DNA of 64,000 bases from Paenibacillus arenilitoris (GCF_014705655.1 NZ_JACXIY010000024.1:62001-126000); one strand, 5' to 3'. Numbered from the stretch's first letter, positions 34,687 through 44,112 are shown. The notes: generated from the letters alone by a model not told the origin. Numbers and translations are program-made.

Positions 34687-36243
34687 ATGGCGGAGCAAAA
34701 CGTGCTGGAAATGCGGGGAATATCGAAAGCCTTTCCCGGCGTGCAGGCGCTAAGCAGCGTAACTTTAAACGTGAAGCCCGGCACCGTGCATGCTTTGATG
34801 GGCGAGAACGGAGCCGGCAAATCGACTTTGATGAAATGCTTGTTCGGCATCTATAAGCCCGATGAGGGCGAAATTTATATCGACGGAAGCAAGACGGCGA
34901 TCAACAGCTCGAAGGACGCGCTAAGCAGCGGCATATCCATGATCCATCAGGAGCTGCATCCGGTTCCGCACCGGAGCGTGATGGAAAATATATGGCTCGG
35001 CCGGTTTCCGATGTTCGGCTACGGGCCGTTCAAGCTGGTCAACGAAAAACGAATGTACGAGGATACGCTGGTCCTGTTCCGCGACCTGGAGATCGACGTC
35101 GATCCGCGCGCGCGCACGGGCTCGCTCTCGGTCTCGAAAATTCAGTCGCTCGAAATCGCGAAAGCGGTTTCGTTCAACTCGAAGGTGATCGTGATGGACG
35201 AACCGACGTCCTCGCTCACCGGCAACGAGGTGGAGCAGCTGTTCGGCATCATCAACCGGCTGCGGGAGCGCGGCGTATCCATTATTTATATATCGCACAA
35301 GATGGAAGAGATTTTGCGCATATCCGACGAGGTTACGATTATGCGCGACGGCAAATATATCGGCACATGGCCGGCGGGCGAGCTGACGACCGACCTGATC
35401 ATTACGCGCATGGTCGGCCGGGATTTGACGGAGCGGTTCCCCGAGCGGACCAACGTGCCGGGCGAGACGATGATGAAGGTGGAGAAGCTCAGCTCGCCGA
35501 ACCCGAAGTCGTTCCGGGACGTGTCGTTCGAGCTGAAGCGCGGGGAAATTCTCGGCCTCGGCGGCCTCGTCGGCGCCCAGCGGACGGAGCTCGTCGAGGC
35601 GCTGTTCGGCCTGCGGGGCGTGGCGTCCGGCACGATCTCGATCGGCGGAAAGCCGGTGAAGATCAAGTCGCCGTCCGACGCCAAGAAGCATAAGATCGCG
35701 CTGCTGACCGAGGAGCGGCGGGTGACGGGGATCTTCCCCGTGCTGTCGGTTTACGAGAATACGATCATCGCGAATTTAGGCCGCTATCAGAATAAGATGG
35801 GGCTGCTGAACGAGCGCAAAGGCAAAGAAGAAGCCGCGCGCAACGTCGAGAAGCTAAGGACGAAGACGCCGTCGGTCAATACGCAGATCCGCAACCTGTC
35901 GGGCGGCAACCAGCAGAAGGTGCTGCTCGCGCGCTGGCTGCTGACGGAGCCGGATATTTTATTGCTGGATGAGCCTACGCGCGGCATCGACGTCGGCGCG
36001 AAATACGAAATTTATACGATTATTACGGAGCTCGCGAAGCAAGGCAAAAGCATTATCATGATTTCCTCCGAAATGCCGGAGCTGCTCGGCATGTCCGATC
36101 GGATCATGGTCATGAGCGAGGGCCGCATGACGGGCATCGTGGACGGCAGGCAGGCAACGGAACAGGAGATCATGCGGCTCGCCGCGCAGCAGCGGACGGC
36201 TGAACCAGGAGGGAAAACCAATGAATTCGCAAGCACTGTTTAA
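34687..36243 (+). CDS. mglA: Galactose ABC importer ATPase MglA
   Basis: 518-residue double ATPase of the CUT2 type (MglA/RbsA/XylG). First cassette: Walker A GENGAGKST, Q-loop MIHQELHPVP, signature LSVSKIQSLEIA, Walker B VIVMDEPTSSL, switch His SHKMEE. Second cassette: GLGGLVGAQRTEL in place of a canonical Walker A, signature LSGGNQQKV, Walker B ILLLDEPTRGIDVGAK. The degenerate second P-loop is normal for this family. Overlaps mglC by 23 bases. Powers uptake through MglC. It is the only importer ATPase in the window. Confidence 0.93.
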   Translation: MAEQNVLEMRGISKAFPGVQALSSVTLNVKPGTVHALMGENGAGKSTLMKCLFGIYKPDEGEIYIDGSKTAINSSKDALSSGISMIHQELHPVPHRSVMENIWLGRFPMFGYGPFKLVNEKRMYEDTLVLFRDLEIDVDPRARTGSLSVSKIQSLEIAKAVSFNSKVIVMDEPTSSLTGNEVEQLFGIINRLRERGVSIIYISHKMEEILRISDEVTIMRDGKYIGTWPAGELTTDLIITRMVGRDLTERFPERTNVPGETMMKVEKLSSPNPKSFRDVSFELKRGEILGLGGLVGAQRTELVEALFGLRGVASGTISIGGKPVKIKSPSDAKKHKIALLTEERRVTGIFPVLSVYENTIIANLGRYQNKMGLLNERKGKEEAARNVEKLRTKTPSVNTQIRNLSGGNQQKVLLARWLLTEPDILLLDEPTRGIDVGAKYEIYTIITELAKQGKSIIMISSEMPELLGMSDRIMVMSEGRMTGIVDGRQATEQEIMRLAAQQRTAEPGGKTNEFASTV

Positions 36244-37240
36244 AGTAAAAGATTATTTGGCGCAGCGGGCCATCTTCGTCGTCTTGATCCTGCTCGTCAT
36301 CGGGATCGCCATTGCCGACCCGAACTTTCTCGCTTTCTCCACGCTGCGGGACATTATGCAGCAGTCGTCGACCCGGCTCATTATCGCGCTTGGCGCGGCG
36401 TTCATCCTCATTACGGGGGGCACCGACCTGTCCTCCGGCCGCGTCGTCGGCTTGACAGCCGTCATCTCGGCCTCCTTGCTGCAGATCGAGACGTACACGA
36501 ACCGATTTTTCCCGGATCTGCCGCACTTATGGGTCGGACTTCCGATCATCGTCGGCATTGTCGTCGGCCTGCTGGTCGGTCTGGTGAACGGGCTCATCGT
36601 CGCCAAACTGCACGTGCCGCCTTTCATCGCTACGCTAGGCACGATGGTCGGCATTTACGGGCTTAATTCCCTCTACTTCGACATGGAGCCGAACCAATCG
36701 CAGCCGATCGGCGGACTGCGTCCGGACTTCACGAAGTGGGGCTCGGGCTATATCGATCTGGGTGGCGGCTACACCATCCCTTACATCGTCATTATCGCGC
36801 TCGTCGTCGCGCTGATTTGCTGGGTCGTCTTCAATAAGACGCGCCTTGGCAAAAACATGTACGCGATCGGCGGCAACGTGCAGGCGGCGCATGTATCGGG
36901 CATTAACGTCGCCCGCAACCTGATTATGATCTACGCGATTTCCGGCGCGCTGTACGGCCTTGCCGGCGTGCTGGAGGCGGCGCGGACGGGCGGCGCGACG
37001 AACAACTACGGCAACATGTACGAGCTCGACGCGATCGCGGCCTGCGTCGTCGGCGGCGTGTCGACCGCCGGAGGCGTCGGCACCGTGCCCGGCGTCGCGG
37101 CGGGCGTGCTGATCTTCGGCGTCATCAACTACGGCTTGACGTACATCGGAGTCAGCCCGTATTGGCAGCTCATCATCAAGGGTCTCATCATCGTGGCGGC
37201 GGTCGCCTTCGACATCCGCAAATATATGGCGAAGAAATAG
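36221..37240 (+). CDS. mglC: Galactose ABC importer permease MglC
   Basis: 339-residue CUT2 permease with about eight to ten membrane segments. Close to E. coli MglC: ALGAAFILITGGTDLSSGRV, FIATLGTMVGIYGLNSLYFD, NKTRLGKNMYAIGGN, AAHVSGINVARNLIMIYA, ARTGGATNNYG, MYELDAIAACVVGGVS and INYGLTYIGVSPYWQLIIKG. Last gene of the operon; strong terminator at 37312. ATG at 36221 preceded by ccaggaggg within mglA. Confidence 0.93.
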   Translation: MNSQALFKVKDYLAQRAIFVVLILLVIGIAIADPNFLAFSTLRDIMQQSSTRLIIALGAAFILITGGTDLSSGRVVGLTAVISASLLQIETYTNRFFPDLPHLWVGLPIIVGIVVGLLVGLVNGLIVAKLHVPPFIATLGTMVGIYGLNSLYFDMEPNQSQPIGGLRPDFTKWGSGYIDLGGGYTIPYIVIIALVVALICWVVFNKTRLGKNMYAIGGNVQAAHVSGINVARNLIMIYAISGALYGLAGVLEAARTGGATNNYGNMYELDAIAACVVGGVSTAGGVGTVPGVAAGVLIFGVINYGLTYIGVSPYWQLIIKGLIIVAAVAFDIRKYMAKK

Positions 37241-37311
37241 CATTCCTTCTAAATAGAGGGACTGTCATCGAAAGGACCAATCGCCCTTCCGGGAAGCTGC
37301 ATCTCTGCAAG

Positions 37312-37338
37312 AAAAGACACCGTCATGGTGTCTTTTTT
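37312..37338 (+). terminator. Terminator after mglC
   Basis: aaaagacacc (37312-37321), loop gtcat, ggtgtctttt (37327-37336) and further T. A TATAAT follows at 37364-37369 and probably is the -10 of the next operon. Confidence 0.9.
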
Positions 37339-37418
37339 GCGTTCCCAGGGAGAAAAATAAAGCTATAATGAGACGTACGGAAAGTCGAAACCTGTCTCGG
37401 AAGGACGGATGCAGCGGC

Positions 37419-39164
37419 ATGAATGCCATCAGAAGCAAAGCCTATTCCTATCTTCAAAACTTTTCCCTTAAACGGAGAATCGTCATCCTGTTTATCGCGG
37501 GCTCCCTTATCCCGTTTGCCGGGATCGGGCTGATCTCGTACTTCACGATCGACTCGATTTTGTTCAACAAAATCCAATTGGGCATCCAAAGCAACTTGAA
37601 GCAGGTCCAGCTTTCGCTCGAGAACACGATCAGCAACATGAGCCATGTGTCGCAGCAGCTGTCCTTCGACGGGACCGTGGGGAAGAAGCTGGACCAGTTC
37701 TTGCTCGGGGACGGGCCGTACGAGACATGGAGCCTGTCGAGCGAAATCAAAAGCGAGGTGGGAACGATTACGTTCACCAACCCGAACATCGGCCTCACGA
37801 TGTATTACGTCGCCAAGGACGGCACGTATCTGTTCGAAAATTTGAACGCGGTCAAGCATTTCGATCCGGGCAAGCTCCCCGTGCTCGACGTGACGAACAA
37901 AATCACGTATCATGCCCCGCATACGAGCCAGGACGGGCTGAACAACCATAACGTGCTGTCCATTCTAAGAAAGGCGGGCATTCCGGATCGCGACGATATT
38001 TATATTTACATCGAGTCGGGCTTCAAGCTGGCGCAGAACATTTTGGAAACCGACCGGCTCAGCCAAAGCTCGCACCATCTGCTGCTAAGCGGCGACGGAA
38101 CGATCGCGTTCAGCGAGCTTCCGGGCGTTTTTCCGGCGAACGGCGCGTTCCCCGGGCAGCATTCCGGCGCCGACCACGGCACGTATCGCGATTATTATTG
38201 GTTCAAGGGCACGAGCACGCAAGGCTGGAGCATCGTATCCGTCATTCCGAAGGCGGAGTATAACAAGGAGAGGAACCGGTGGCTCGTCCAAATCGTGATC
38301 TTCTCCCTCCTGGTGCTGGCCATCAGCCTCCTGCTCGCTTGGCTGCTCTGGAAGATGGTGTACCGCCCGCTGACCAAGTTTCACAAGGAAATGAAGCGGG
38401 CGGGCCAGAGCGATTTCCGCACCGGTTCGGAGAGGACGTACATTCCGGAGTTCGATTATTTGCTGCGGGAATTCGGGGAGATGAAGCAGCAAATCGGGGC
38501 TTTGTTTCTCGAGGTGGAGCAGAAGGAGAAGCGCAGGGCGGATCTGGAGATCGAGAAGCTTCGCTATCAGATCAACCCGCATTTTCTGATGAATACGCTC
38601 GACACCGCGCACTGGCTGGCCGTCATGAACGGCCAGAACGAGATCGACCAGCTCGTCGTCTCGCTGAACAAGCTGCTGTATTACAATCTGGGCAAGCTGG
38701 GCGAGCAGGCGACCGTCAGGGAGGAGCTGGAGGCGCTGAGGGAATATTTGACGCTGCAGCAAATCCGCTACGACTTCCAGTTCAACGTCCGTATGGAAGC
38801 CGACGAGCATGTGCTGGATATGGTCATTCCGAGGTTCATTCTGCAGCCGCTCGTGGAGAACGCGCTTTATCACGGCTTGAACGACCAAGGGAGCATTCGC
38901 GTGGACGTGAAGTACGACGGCTTCATCGAGCTGTCCGTTCACGACAACGGCGAAGGGATGACGGAGGAGACGATCCGGCATCTGCTGCATAACGACCAGG
39001 TCGAGAAGAAAAAAGTCGGCATGGGGATCGGCATGAATTACGTGAAGCGGATGATCGAATTTTATTACGACGGGCAGGCGACGATGCAGATCAAGAGCGA
39101 ATTGGGCAAGGGAACAAGCGTCATATTAAGATTACCGGCGATGGAGGCGGAGAGAGACGTATGA
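37419..39164 (+). CDS. YesM-type sensor histidine kinase (locus 4)
   Basis: 581 residues from the ATG at 37419 (MNAIRSKAYSY), with ggaagga upstream. An earlier in-frame ATG at 37368 overlaps the TATAAT box and has no ribosome site, so I reject it. Membrane segment 1 about 23-45 (IVILFIAGSLIPFAGIGLISYF), extracellular sensor to about 285, membrane segment 2 about 290-312, HAMP, then QINPHFLMNTLD with His388, PLVENALYHG and HDNGEGMT, GIGMNYV. Stop overlaps the regulator start (ATGA). Should control the importer at 40476-44081. Confidence 0.9.
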   Translation: MNAIRSKAYSYLQNFSLKRRIVILFIAGSLIPFAGIGLISYFTIDSILFNKIQLGIQSNLKQVQLSLENTISNMSHVSQQLSFDGTVGKKLDQFLLGDGPYETWSLSSEIKSEVGTITFTNPNIGLTMYYVAKDGTYLFENLNAVKHFDPGKLPVLDVTNKITYHAPHTSQDGLNNHNVLSILRKAGIPDRDDIYIYIESGFKLAQNILETDRLSQSSHHLLLSGDGTIAFSELPGVFPANGAFPGQHSGADHGTYRDYYWFKGTSTQGWSIVSVIPKAEYNKERNRWLVQIVIFSLLVLAISLLLAWLLWKMVYRPLTKFHKEMKRAGQSDFRTGSERTYIPEFDYLLREFGEMKQQIGALFLEVEQKEKRRADLEIEKLRYQINPHFLMNTLDTAHWLAVMNGQNEIDQLVVSLNKLLYYNLGKLGEQATVREELEALREYLTLQQIRYDFQFNVRMEADEHVLDMVIPRFILQPLVENALYHGLNDQGSIRVDVKYDGFIELSVHDNGEGMTEETIRHLLHNDQVEKKKVGMGIGMNYVKRMIEFYYDGQATMQIKSELGKGTSVILRLPAMEAERDV

Positions 39165-40276
39165 TTAAGGTGCTCGTAGTGGACGATGACAAGCTGGTGC
39201 GCAAAGGGCTTATATCGGCGATGCCTTGGGCCGAATTCGGCATGCAGGTGGTCGGGGAAGCGAACAACGGCGAGAAGGCGCTGGAATTTCTGCAGGCGAA
39301 TCCGGTCGATCTGCTGCTGACGGATCTGGCGATGCCGGTCATGTCGGGCATCGAATTGATGCGCAGCGCCCGCAGGCTGTATCCGGAGCTGTATATCGTC
39401 GTCCTGACCCTTCACCAGGATTTCGATTATATCCAGGAAGCGCTGCGGCTCGGGGCGATCGATTATATCGCCAAGGTGCAGCTGGAGAAGGAACGGTTCG
39501 AGGAAGTGCTCGGAAGGGTGCATGCCCGGATTCAGGAAGAGAGGAAGAAGAGCGCGGCCGCAGGTTACGGTGGGGAGGATTTGTTCTACGAGGACCGGCC
39601 GGGCGTCGGCCGGGGGACGAGATCCGCGGACGACCCGGGCAAGGAATACGACGCCGACGGGAGTGCTCTGGCCGGCGCGAAGGGGCAATGGCTGGCGCTC
39701 GAATGGATCCACGACGACGCGCTGTACGCGAAGCTGCGGGACGAGCTGAAGGCGATGCGGCTGTCCGCGTCCCGGCTGATCTCGTTCTTCTACGCCATCG
39801 AGAGCGAATGGAAGCGCGTGTATGCCGCGGTGACGGATCGGCGCGTCGCGGAGCCCGGGCCGTTCGACAACTGGCTCGAAGCGGAGGCTTGGCTGCAGTC
39901 GGTCCGCGACCTGACCGCGCAAGTCGCGGGCGGCAAGCCTTATTCGCAGGAGGTCGTGGACTGCGTCATGAAGGCGGTCAAGATCGTCCAGGAAGAGCTG
40001 GACAAGCAGCTGTTCGTAATGGAGGTCGCGAGGAGAGTCAACATGAGCCGCAGCTACTTCAGCCAGTGCTTCAAGGAAATTACGGGCAAATCCTTTAACG
40101 AATATTTGCGGCAGACCCGCATCGAGAAAGCGAAGGATTACTTGACGCATACGAACAAATCGGTCCAATGGATCGCGGAGCATACGGGCTATATGGACGA
40201 AAAATATTTCAGCCGCTTATTCCGGGAGTATACGGGCATGCTGCCGAGCGAGTACCGGCAGAAGCCGCAAGGGTAG
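39161..40276 (+). CDS. Short YesN-type AraC response regulator (locus 4)
   Basis: 371 residues, 130-180 shorter than the three other YesN proteins here because the middle region is reduced and partly low-complexity (GVGRGTRSADDPGKEYDADG). The receiver domain is complete, with VDDDKLVRKG and phospho-acceptor Asp55 in LTDLAMPVM; the usual LLKP block reads IAKVQLEKE, keeping the Lys but not the Pro. The AraC domain is intact: LFVMEVARRVNMSRSYFSQCF, VQWIAEHTGYMDEKYFSRLF, MLPSEYR. Translationally coupled to the kinase. Confidence 0.88.
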   Translation: MIKVLVVDDDKLVRKGLISAMPWAEFGMQVVGEANNGEKALEFLQANPVDLLLTDLAMPVMSGIELMRSARRLYPELYIVVLTLHQDFDYIQEALRLGAIDYIAKVQLEKERFEEVLGRVHARIQEERKKSAAAGYGGEDLFYEDRPGVGRGTRSADDPGKEYDADGSALAGAKGQWLALEWIHDDALYAKLRDELKAMRLSASRLISFFYAIESEWKRVYAAVTDRRVAEPGPFDNWLEAEAWLQSVRDLTAQVAGGKPYSQEVVDCVMKAVKIVQEELDKQLFVMEVARRVNMSRSYFSQCFKEITGKSFNEYLRQTRIEKAKDYLTHTNKSVQWIAEHTGYMDEKYFSRLFREYTGMLPSEYRQKPQG

Positions 40277-40296
40277 ATAAACGTCTGCGCGAGTAT

Positions 40297-40392
40297 CGCG
40301 GAAGGTCGCGAGGGTAGACGAACGTCTGCCGCCAGGGGGGAGAGACGTCCAGCCCGCGAGAAACTTCCGGCGGCGTTCTACCCATTTCCGCG
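40297..40392 (+). promoter_or_regulatory. Long nested inverted repeat upstream of the locus 4 binding protein
   Basis: Nested arms: cgcggaa (40297-40303) with ttccgcg (40386-40392), gggtaga (40312-40318) with tctaccc (40377-40383), and acgtct (40322-40327) with agacgt (40343-40348). No T-run, so it is not a plain terminator. Gtaga-aaacgtctgc-like words also repeat at 40273-40287 and 40314-40329. May be a regulator-binding array or an end-of-transcript structure. Confidence 0.45.
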
Positions 40393-40406
40393 AGCCGGCT
40401 CTAACG

Positions 40407-40420
40407 TAAGAACGCTTTCA
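40407..40420 (+). promoter_or_regulatory. Cre-like box upstream of the locus 4 binding protein
   Basis: taagaacgctttca; its complement tgaaagcgttctta fits TGWAANCGNTNWCA with one mismatch. It overlaps the expected promoter 56 bases before the ATG at 40476, a position for repression by CcpA. Confidence 0.5.
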
Positions 40421-40475
40421 TCGGTGCTATCCTATAGGCGTGGCTCATTTATTACGATCAAAGGGGAGATAGAAG

Positions 40476-42191
40476 ATGAAAGCGACAAAAAAAAGCGTGC
40501 TCTTGGCGCTGGCGGCGCTCCTTGTCACGGTAACCGCGTGCTCTTCCGGGAATCAGCCGCCCGCTGGCGGCAATGTAAGCGAAGGCGCCGCTTCCGGGAA
40601 CGGCGGAGCGACGGCTCCGGCGGAGACGGCCGATCCTTTCGGCAAGTACGAGACGCCCGTTACGATCAACGTGGGGCAGGCGATCGATCCGACGGACAAA
40701 AGCTTGCCGCAGGGCGATACGCCGGAGAATAACCAATATACAAGACATATCAAGGAACAGCTGAACATCGATACGAAAATCATATGGCAAACGGCCTCGG
40801 GCCAGGATTACGATCAGAAGGTCAACCTGTCCATCGCGAGCGACGACCTGCCCGACCTCGTCATCGTAAACGACGCGCAGCTCAGGCAGATGGTGAAGGC
40901 CGGCCAGGTGGAGGATTTGACGGAAGCGTTCGAGCAATACGCGTCTCCGGCCATCAAAGGCATCATCGAGAAGACCGAAGGGCGCGCGCTCGACGCGGTC
41001 ACGTTCGACGGCAAGATGATGGCGCTCCCTAACGTAACCGCGCGGGGCGACGCCGTCCACACGATGTGGATCCGCAAAGATTGGCTCGATAAGCTCGGCC
41101 TCGAAGTGCCGAAGACGGTCGAAGAGCTGGAGAAGGTGGCCAAAGCGTTCGTCGAGGGCGATCCGGACGGCAACGGCCAGGCGGATACGATCGGCATTAC
41201 CGGCCAGCAGGCGGGCGGCAAGCTGTACGCGAACTTCCTGGCATCGAGCAATAACACATTCGGCCTTGATCCGATCTTCTCCGCGTTCAACGCGTATCCG
41301 GGCTTCTGGCTGGAAGGCGAGGACGGCAAGCCGGTCTACGGCTCCATTCAGCCGCAGGTGAAGGAAGCGCTGGCCAAGCTGCGCGACATGTATGCCGGCG
41401 GCGCGATCGACCGCGAGCTGAGCATCCGCAAGGACGCGGCCGAGCCGGTCATCAGCGGCAAGTCTGGCATCTTCTTCGGTCCGTTCTGGATGGGCTACTG
41501 GCCGCTTCCGGACGCGATCAAGAACGACCCGAACGCCAATTGGCAGTCCTATGCGCTGCCGCTCGACAAGAACGGCGAATTCAGCCCGCACATGGCGACG
41601 CCTTCGACGCAATTCCTGGCGGTTCGCAAGGGCTACGAGCATCCGGAAGCCGCGCTTAAATTGATGAACCTGCTCGTCCGGGACGAAGCGAAATTCGACG
41701 TAAGCGTATCCTTGAATCACTATCCGGTACGGATCGTGTACGCGCCGGTCGACGAGATCGAGTACTCGCTGACCGCGCTCAAGGAAGTGCTGGCCGGAAC
41801 GAAGACGGCGGCCGATCTGGACATCCCGGGCTACAAGCTGCTCGCGGACGATGCGACGAAGATCGGCAAAGCGAAGCTCGAGCCGTTCGACAACAACGAC
41901 ATTAAGTATTGGAATACCGAAGACATCGGCACGTGGAGCCGCATGTACTCGATCTTCGTCGGCGGCGCGCCGCTGCTCGAGCCGCGCAACGAAGTGTACA
42001 GCCTCGTTTATTCCCAGACCAAGACGATGGAGAGCCGCTGGGCGAACCTCGAGAAGCTGGAAACCGAAACTTTCCTGAAAATCATTATGGGCGCGGCACC
42101 GATCGATGCCTTCGATCAATTCGTCGAGGATTGGAAGAAGCAGGGCGGCGATAAGGTAACGCAAGAAGTCGAAGAGGAAGTCAAAGGCTAA
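40476..42191 (+). CDS. Extracellular solute-binding lipoprotein (LplA type, locus 4)
   Basis: 571-residue sugar-binding lipoprotein. Signal peptide with lipobox VTAC and Cys22, Pro/Gly/Ala-rich tether, then a long LplA-type binding domain (IWQTASGQDYDQKVNLSIAS, DDLPDLVIVND, DPDGNGQADTIGITG with a calcium-loop-like DxNGxxD, seen also in the locus 1 homologue). Works with the permeases at 42268 and 43197. Aaaggggagat precedes the ATG. There is no glycosidase in this locus to hint at the substrate. Confidence 0.9.
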   Translation: MKATKKSVLLALAALLVTVTACSSGNQPPAGGNVSEGAASGNGGATAPAETADPFGKYETPVTINVGQAIDPTDKSLPQGDTPENNQYTRHIKEQLNIDTKIIWQTASGQDYDQKVNLSIASDDLPDLVIVNDAQLRQMVKAGQVEDLTEAFEQYASPAIKGIIEKTEGRALDAVTFDGKMMALPNVTARGDAVHTMWIRKDWLDKLGLEVPKTVEELEKVAKAFVEGDPDGNGQADTIGITGQQAGGKLYANFLASSNNTFGLDPIFSAFNAYPGFWLEGEDGKPVYGSIQPQVKEALAKLRDMYAGGAIDRELSIRKDAAEPVISGKSGIFFGPFWMGYWPLPDAIKNDPNANWQSYALPLDKNGEFSPHMATPSTQFLAVRKGYEHPEAALKLMNLLVRDEAKFDVSVSLNHYPVRIVYAPVDEIEYSLTALKEVLAGTKTAADLDIPGYKLLADDATKIGKAKLEPFDNNDIKYWNTEDIGTWSRMYSIFVGGAPLLEPRNEVYSLVYSQTKTMESRWANLEKLETETFLKIIMGAAPIDAFDQFVEDWKKQGGDKVTQEVEEEVKG

Positions 42192-42204
42192 TCCAATCGG
42201 CGCG

Positions 42205-42229
42205 GGCGGCGGACACGGATTCCGCCGCC
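42205..42229 (+). terminator. Hairpin between binding protein and permeases
   Basis: ggcggcgga (42205-42213) pairs perfectly with tccgccgcc (42221-42229), followed by ttacttct. Likely protects the upstream message or partly terminates. Confidence 0.6.
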
Positions 42230-42267
42230 TTACTTCTAAAATATAAGAAGTAGGAGTGGGAATAATC

Positions 42268-43158
42268 ATGAGAAACAGAAGCTTCGAGAAGCACTACTAC
42301 CTTATGCTTCTGCCCGGCTTGATTTGGCTAGTCTTGATTAACATCGTCCCGATGAGCGGCATTGTGATGGCATTTCAGGATTTTAACCCGGGCGCGGGCA
42401 TTTGGAAATCGGAATGGATCGGTTTAGAGAACTTCGAATACATGTTCGTGCTGTCCGACAGCAAGACGGTATTATTTAATACGATTTACATCGCGGTGCT
42501 GAAAATTATCGGCAACCTGATCGTCCCCCTCGTCTTCGCGCTTATGCTGAACGAGCTGCGCATGCAGATCGTGAAGCGCTGGGTGCAGACGATCGTCTAT
42601 TTGCCTCATTTTCTGTCCTGGGTCATTTTGTCGGGAATTTTGCTCGACGTCTTCGCATTCAAAGGGCCGGTCAACTCCCTCCTGGGAGCGTTCGGCATCG
42701 AACCCGTCCTGTTCTTCGCGCGGGCGGACCTTTTTCCTTATATTATCGTAGGAAGCGACGTGTGGAAGGAATTCGGCTTTAACACGATCATATATTTGGC
42801 GGCGCTCACTTCGATCAATCCGGCGCTGTACGAAGCGGCCGCGATCGACGGGGCGACGCGGATGAAGCGCTTGTGGCACGTGACGCTTCCCGGCATTACG
42901 ACGACGATCGTCCTGCTCGCCGTCTTAAGCCTCGGGAACGTGCTTAACGCGGGCTTCGACCAAATCTTCAACCTGTACAACCCGCTCGTCTATTCGACCG
43001 GGGATATTATCGATACGTGGGTATACCGCTCGGGCCTTCTGAACCTTCAGTTCAGTCTGGCGACGGCGATGGGACTGTTGAAATCGGTGGTCAGCTTTGT
43101 TTTAATCGTCGTTTCCTACCTGCTTGCCTCCAAATTCGCGAACTACCGCATCTTTTAA
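42268..43158 (+). CDS. Sugar ABC permease, LplB type (locus 4)
   Basis: 296 residues, six membrane segments. EAA loop LYEAAAIDGATRMKRLWHVTLPGITT. N-terminal block LMLLPGLIWLVLINIVPMSGIVMAFQDFN is typical of the LplB branch. I use ATG 42268 since taggagtgg lies at good distance; an in-frame GTG at 42256 overlaps that site. Confidence 0.9.
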   Translation: MRNRSFEKHYYLMLLPGLIWLVLINIVPMSGIVMAFQDFNPGAGIWKSEWIGLENFEYMFVLSDSKTVLFNTIYIAVLKIIGNLIVPLVFALMLNELRMQIVKRWVQTIVYLPHFLSWVILSGILLDVFAFKGPVNSLLGAFGIEPVLFFARADLFPYIIVGSDVWKEFGFNTIIYLAALTSINPALYEAAAIDGATRMKRLWHVTLPGITTTIVLLAVLSLGNVLNAGFDQIFNLYNPLVYSTGDIIDTWVYRSGLLNLQFSLATAMGLLKSVVSFVLIVVSYLLASKFANYRIF

Positions 43159-43196
43159 AAAGACAAGAAAGCATAAATTCGAAAGGAGCATGGACC

Positions 43197-44081
43197 ATGG
43201 TTAAGGAACAATCATACGTCTCCAAGCTGTTTGATATCGCGCTGCTCGTCGTCCTGATCGTCATCGCGCTCGTATGCGTCATGCCGATCTGGTATACGCT
43301 CGCCGTCTCGTTAAGCGACAAGGCCGCGGCCGCAGCGGGAAGCGTCCGGTTATGGCCGGTCGGCTTCAACTGGAATTCGTATCAGACGATCATGACCGAC
43401 TCGAAGTTTTTCAATTCGTTCGGCATTTCCTTGCAGCGGGTCGTGCTCGGCTCCGTCATCAATTTCGCGGTTACGGTGCTGCTCGCGTACCCGTTGTCGA
43501 AGTCGGTCAGGGATTTCCGTCTGCGCAACGTCTTTATGTGGCTGCTCGTCTTCTGCATGCTCTTCAACGGCGGCTTGATTCCTTGGTATATGGTCATGAA
43601 AAATTACGGCTTGATGGACACGATCTGGGCGCTCGTGCTGGCGGGCGGCGTGCAGGTGTTCCACGTCATTCTCGTCGTGAACTTCTTCCGGAACCTGCCG
43701 AAGGAGCTCGAGGAGGCGGCGCTCGTGGACGGCGCGGGGCCTTGGTATATGCTCGTGCGGCTCTTCGTCCCGCTGGCCGTTCCGGTGCTCGCGACGATTA
43801 CGCTGTTCAGCATCGTGTACCACTGGAATGAATTTTTCCACGGGCTCGTGCTCATGTCGTCGGCCGAGAAATATCCGCTGCAAACCTATATCCAGCAGCT
43901 CGTCGTCGTCATCGATACGACCAGCATGACGGAGGATGAATACAAGAAGCTGAGCGAGCTGTCCAATCAGACGCTGAACGCGGCCAAAATCTTCATCGCC
44001 ATGATTCCCGTCCTGGTCATTTATCCGTTCCTGCAGCGCTTCTTCATTCACGGCATTACGCTTGGATCGGTCAAGGAATAG
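43197..44081 (+). CDS. Sugar ABC permease, LplC type (locus 4)
   Basis: 294 residues. Start MVKEQSYVSKLFDIALLVVL with gaaaggagcatggacc upstream; the frame is open farther left but that part lies within the preceding permease. EAA loop LEEAALVDGAGPWYMLVRLFVPLAVP; terminus RFFIHGITLGSVKE. Last gene of locus 4. The 377 bases to the next gene contain repeat D and a terminator for the opposite strand. Confidence 0.9.
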   Translation: MVKEQSYVSKLFDIALLVVLIVIALVCVMPIWYTLAVSLSDKAAAAAGSVRLWPVGFNWNSYQTIMTDSKFFNSFGISLQRVVLGSVINFAVTVLLAYPLSKSVRDFRLRNVFMWLLVFCMLFNGGLIPWYMVMKNYGLMDTIWALVLAGGVQVFHVILVVNFFRNLPKELEEAALVDGAGPWYMLVRLFVPLAVPVLATITLFSIVYHWNEFFHGLVLMSSAEKYPLQTYIQQLVVVIDTTSMTEDEYKKLSELSNQTLNAAKIFIAMIPVLVIYPFLQRFFIHGITLGSVKE

Positions 44082-44112
44082 GTGGAGCAACTTATGCGTC
44101 ATGCGGCGCCAT

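Noticed and set aside
34687..36243. Degenerate second Walker A of MglA as a sign of decay
   Set aside because: A non-canonical second P-loop is usual in the CUT2 ATPase family.
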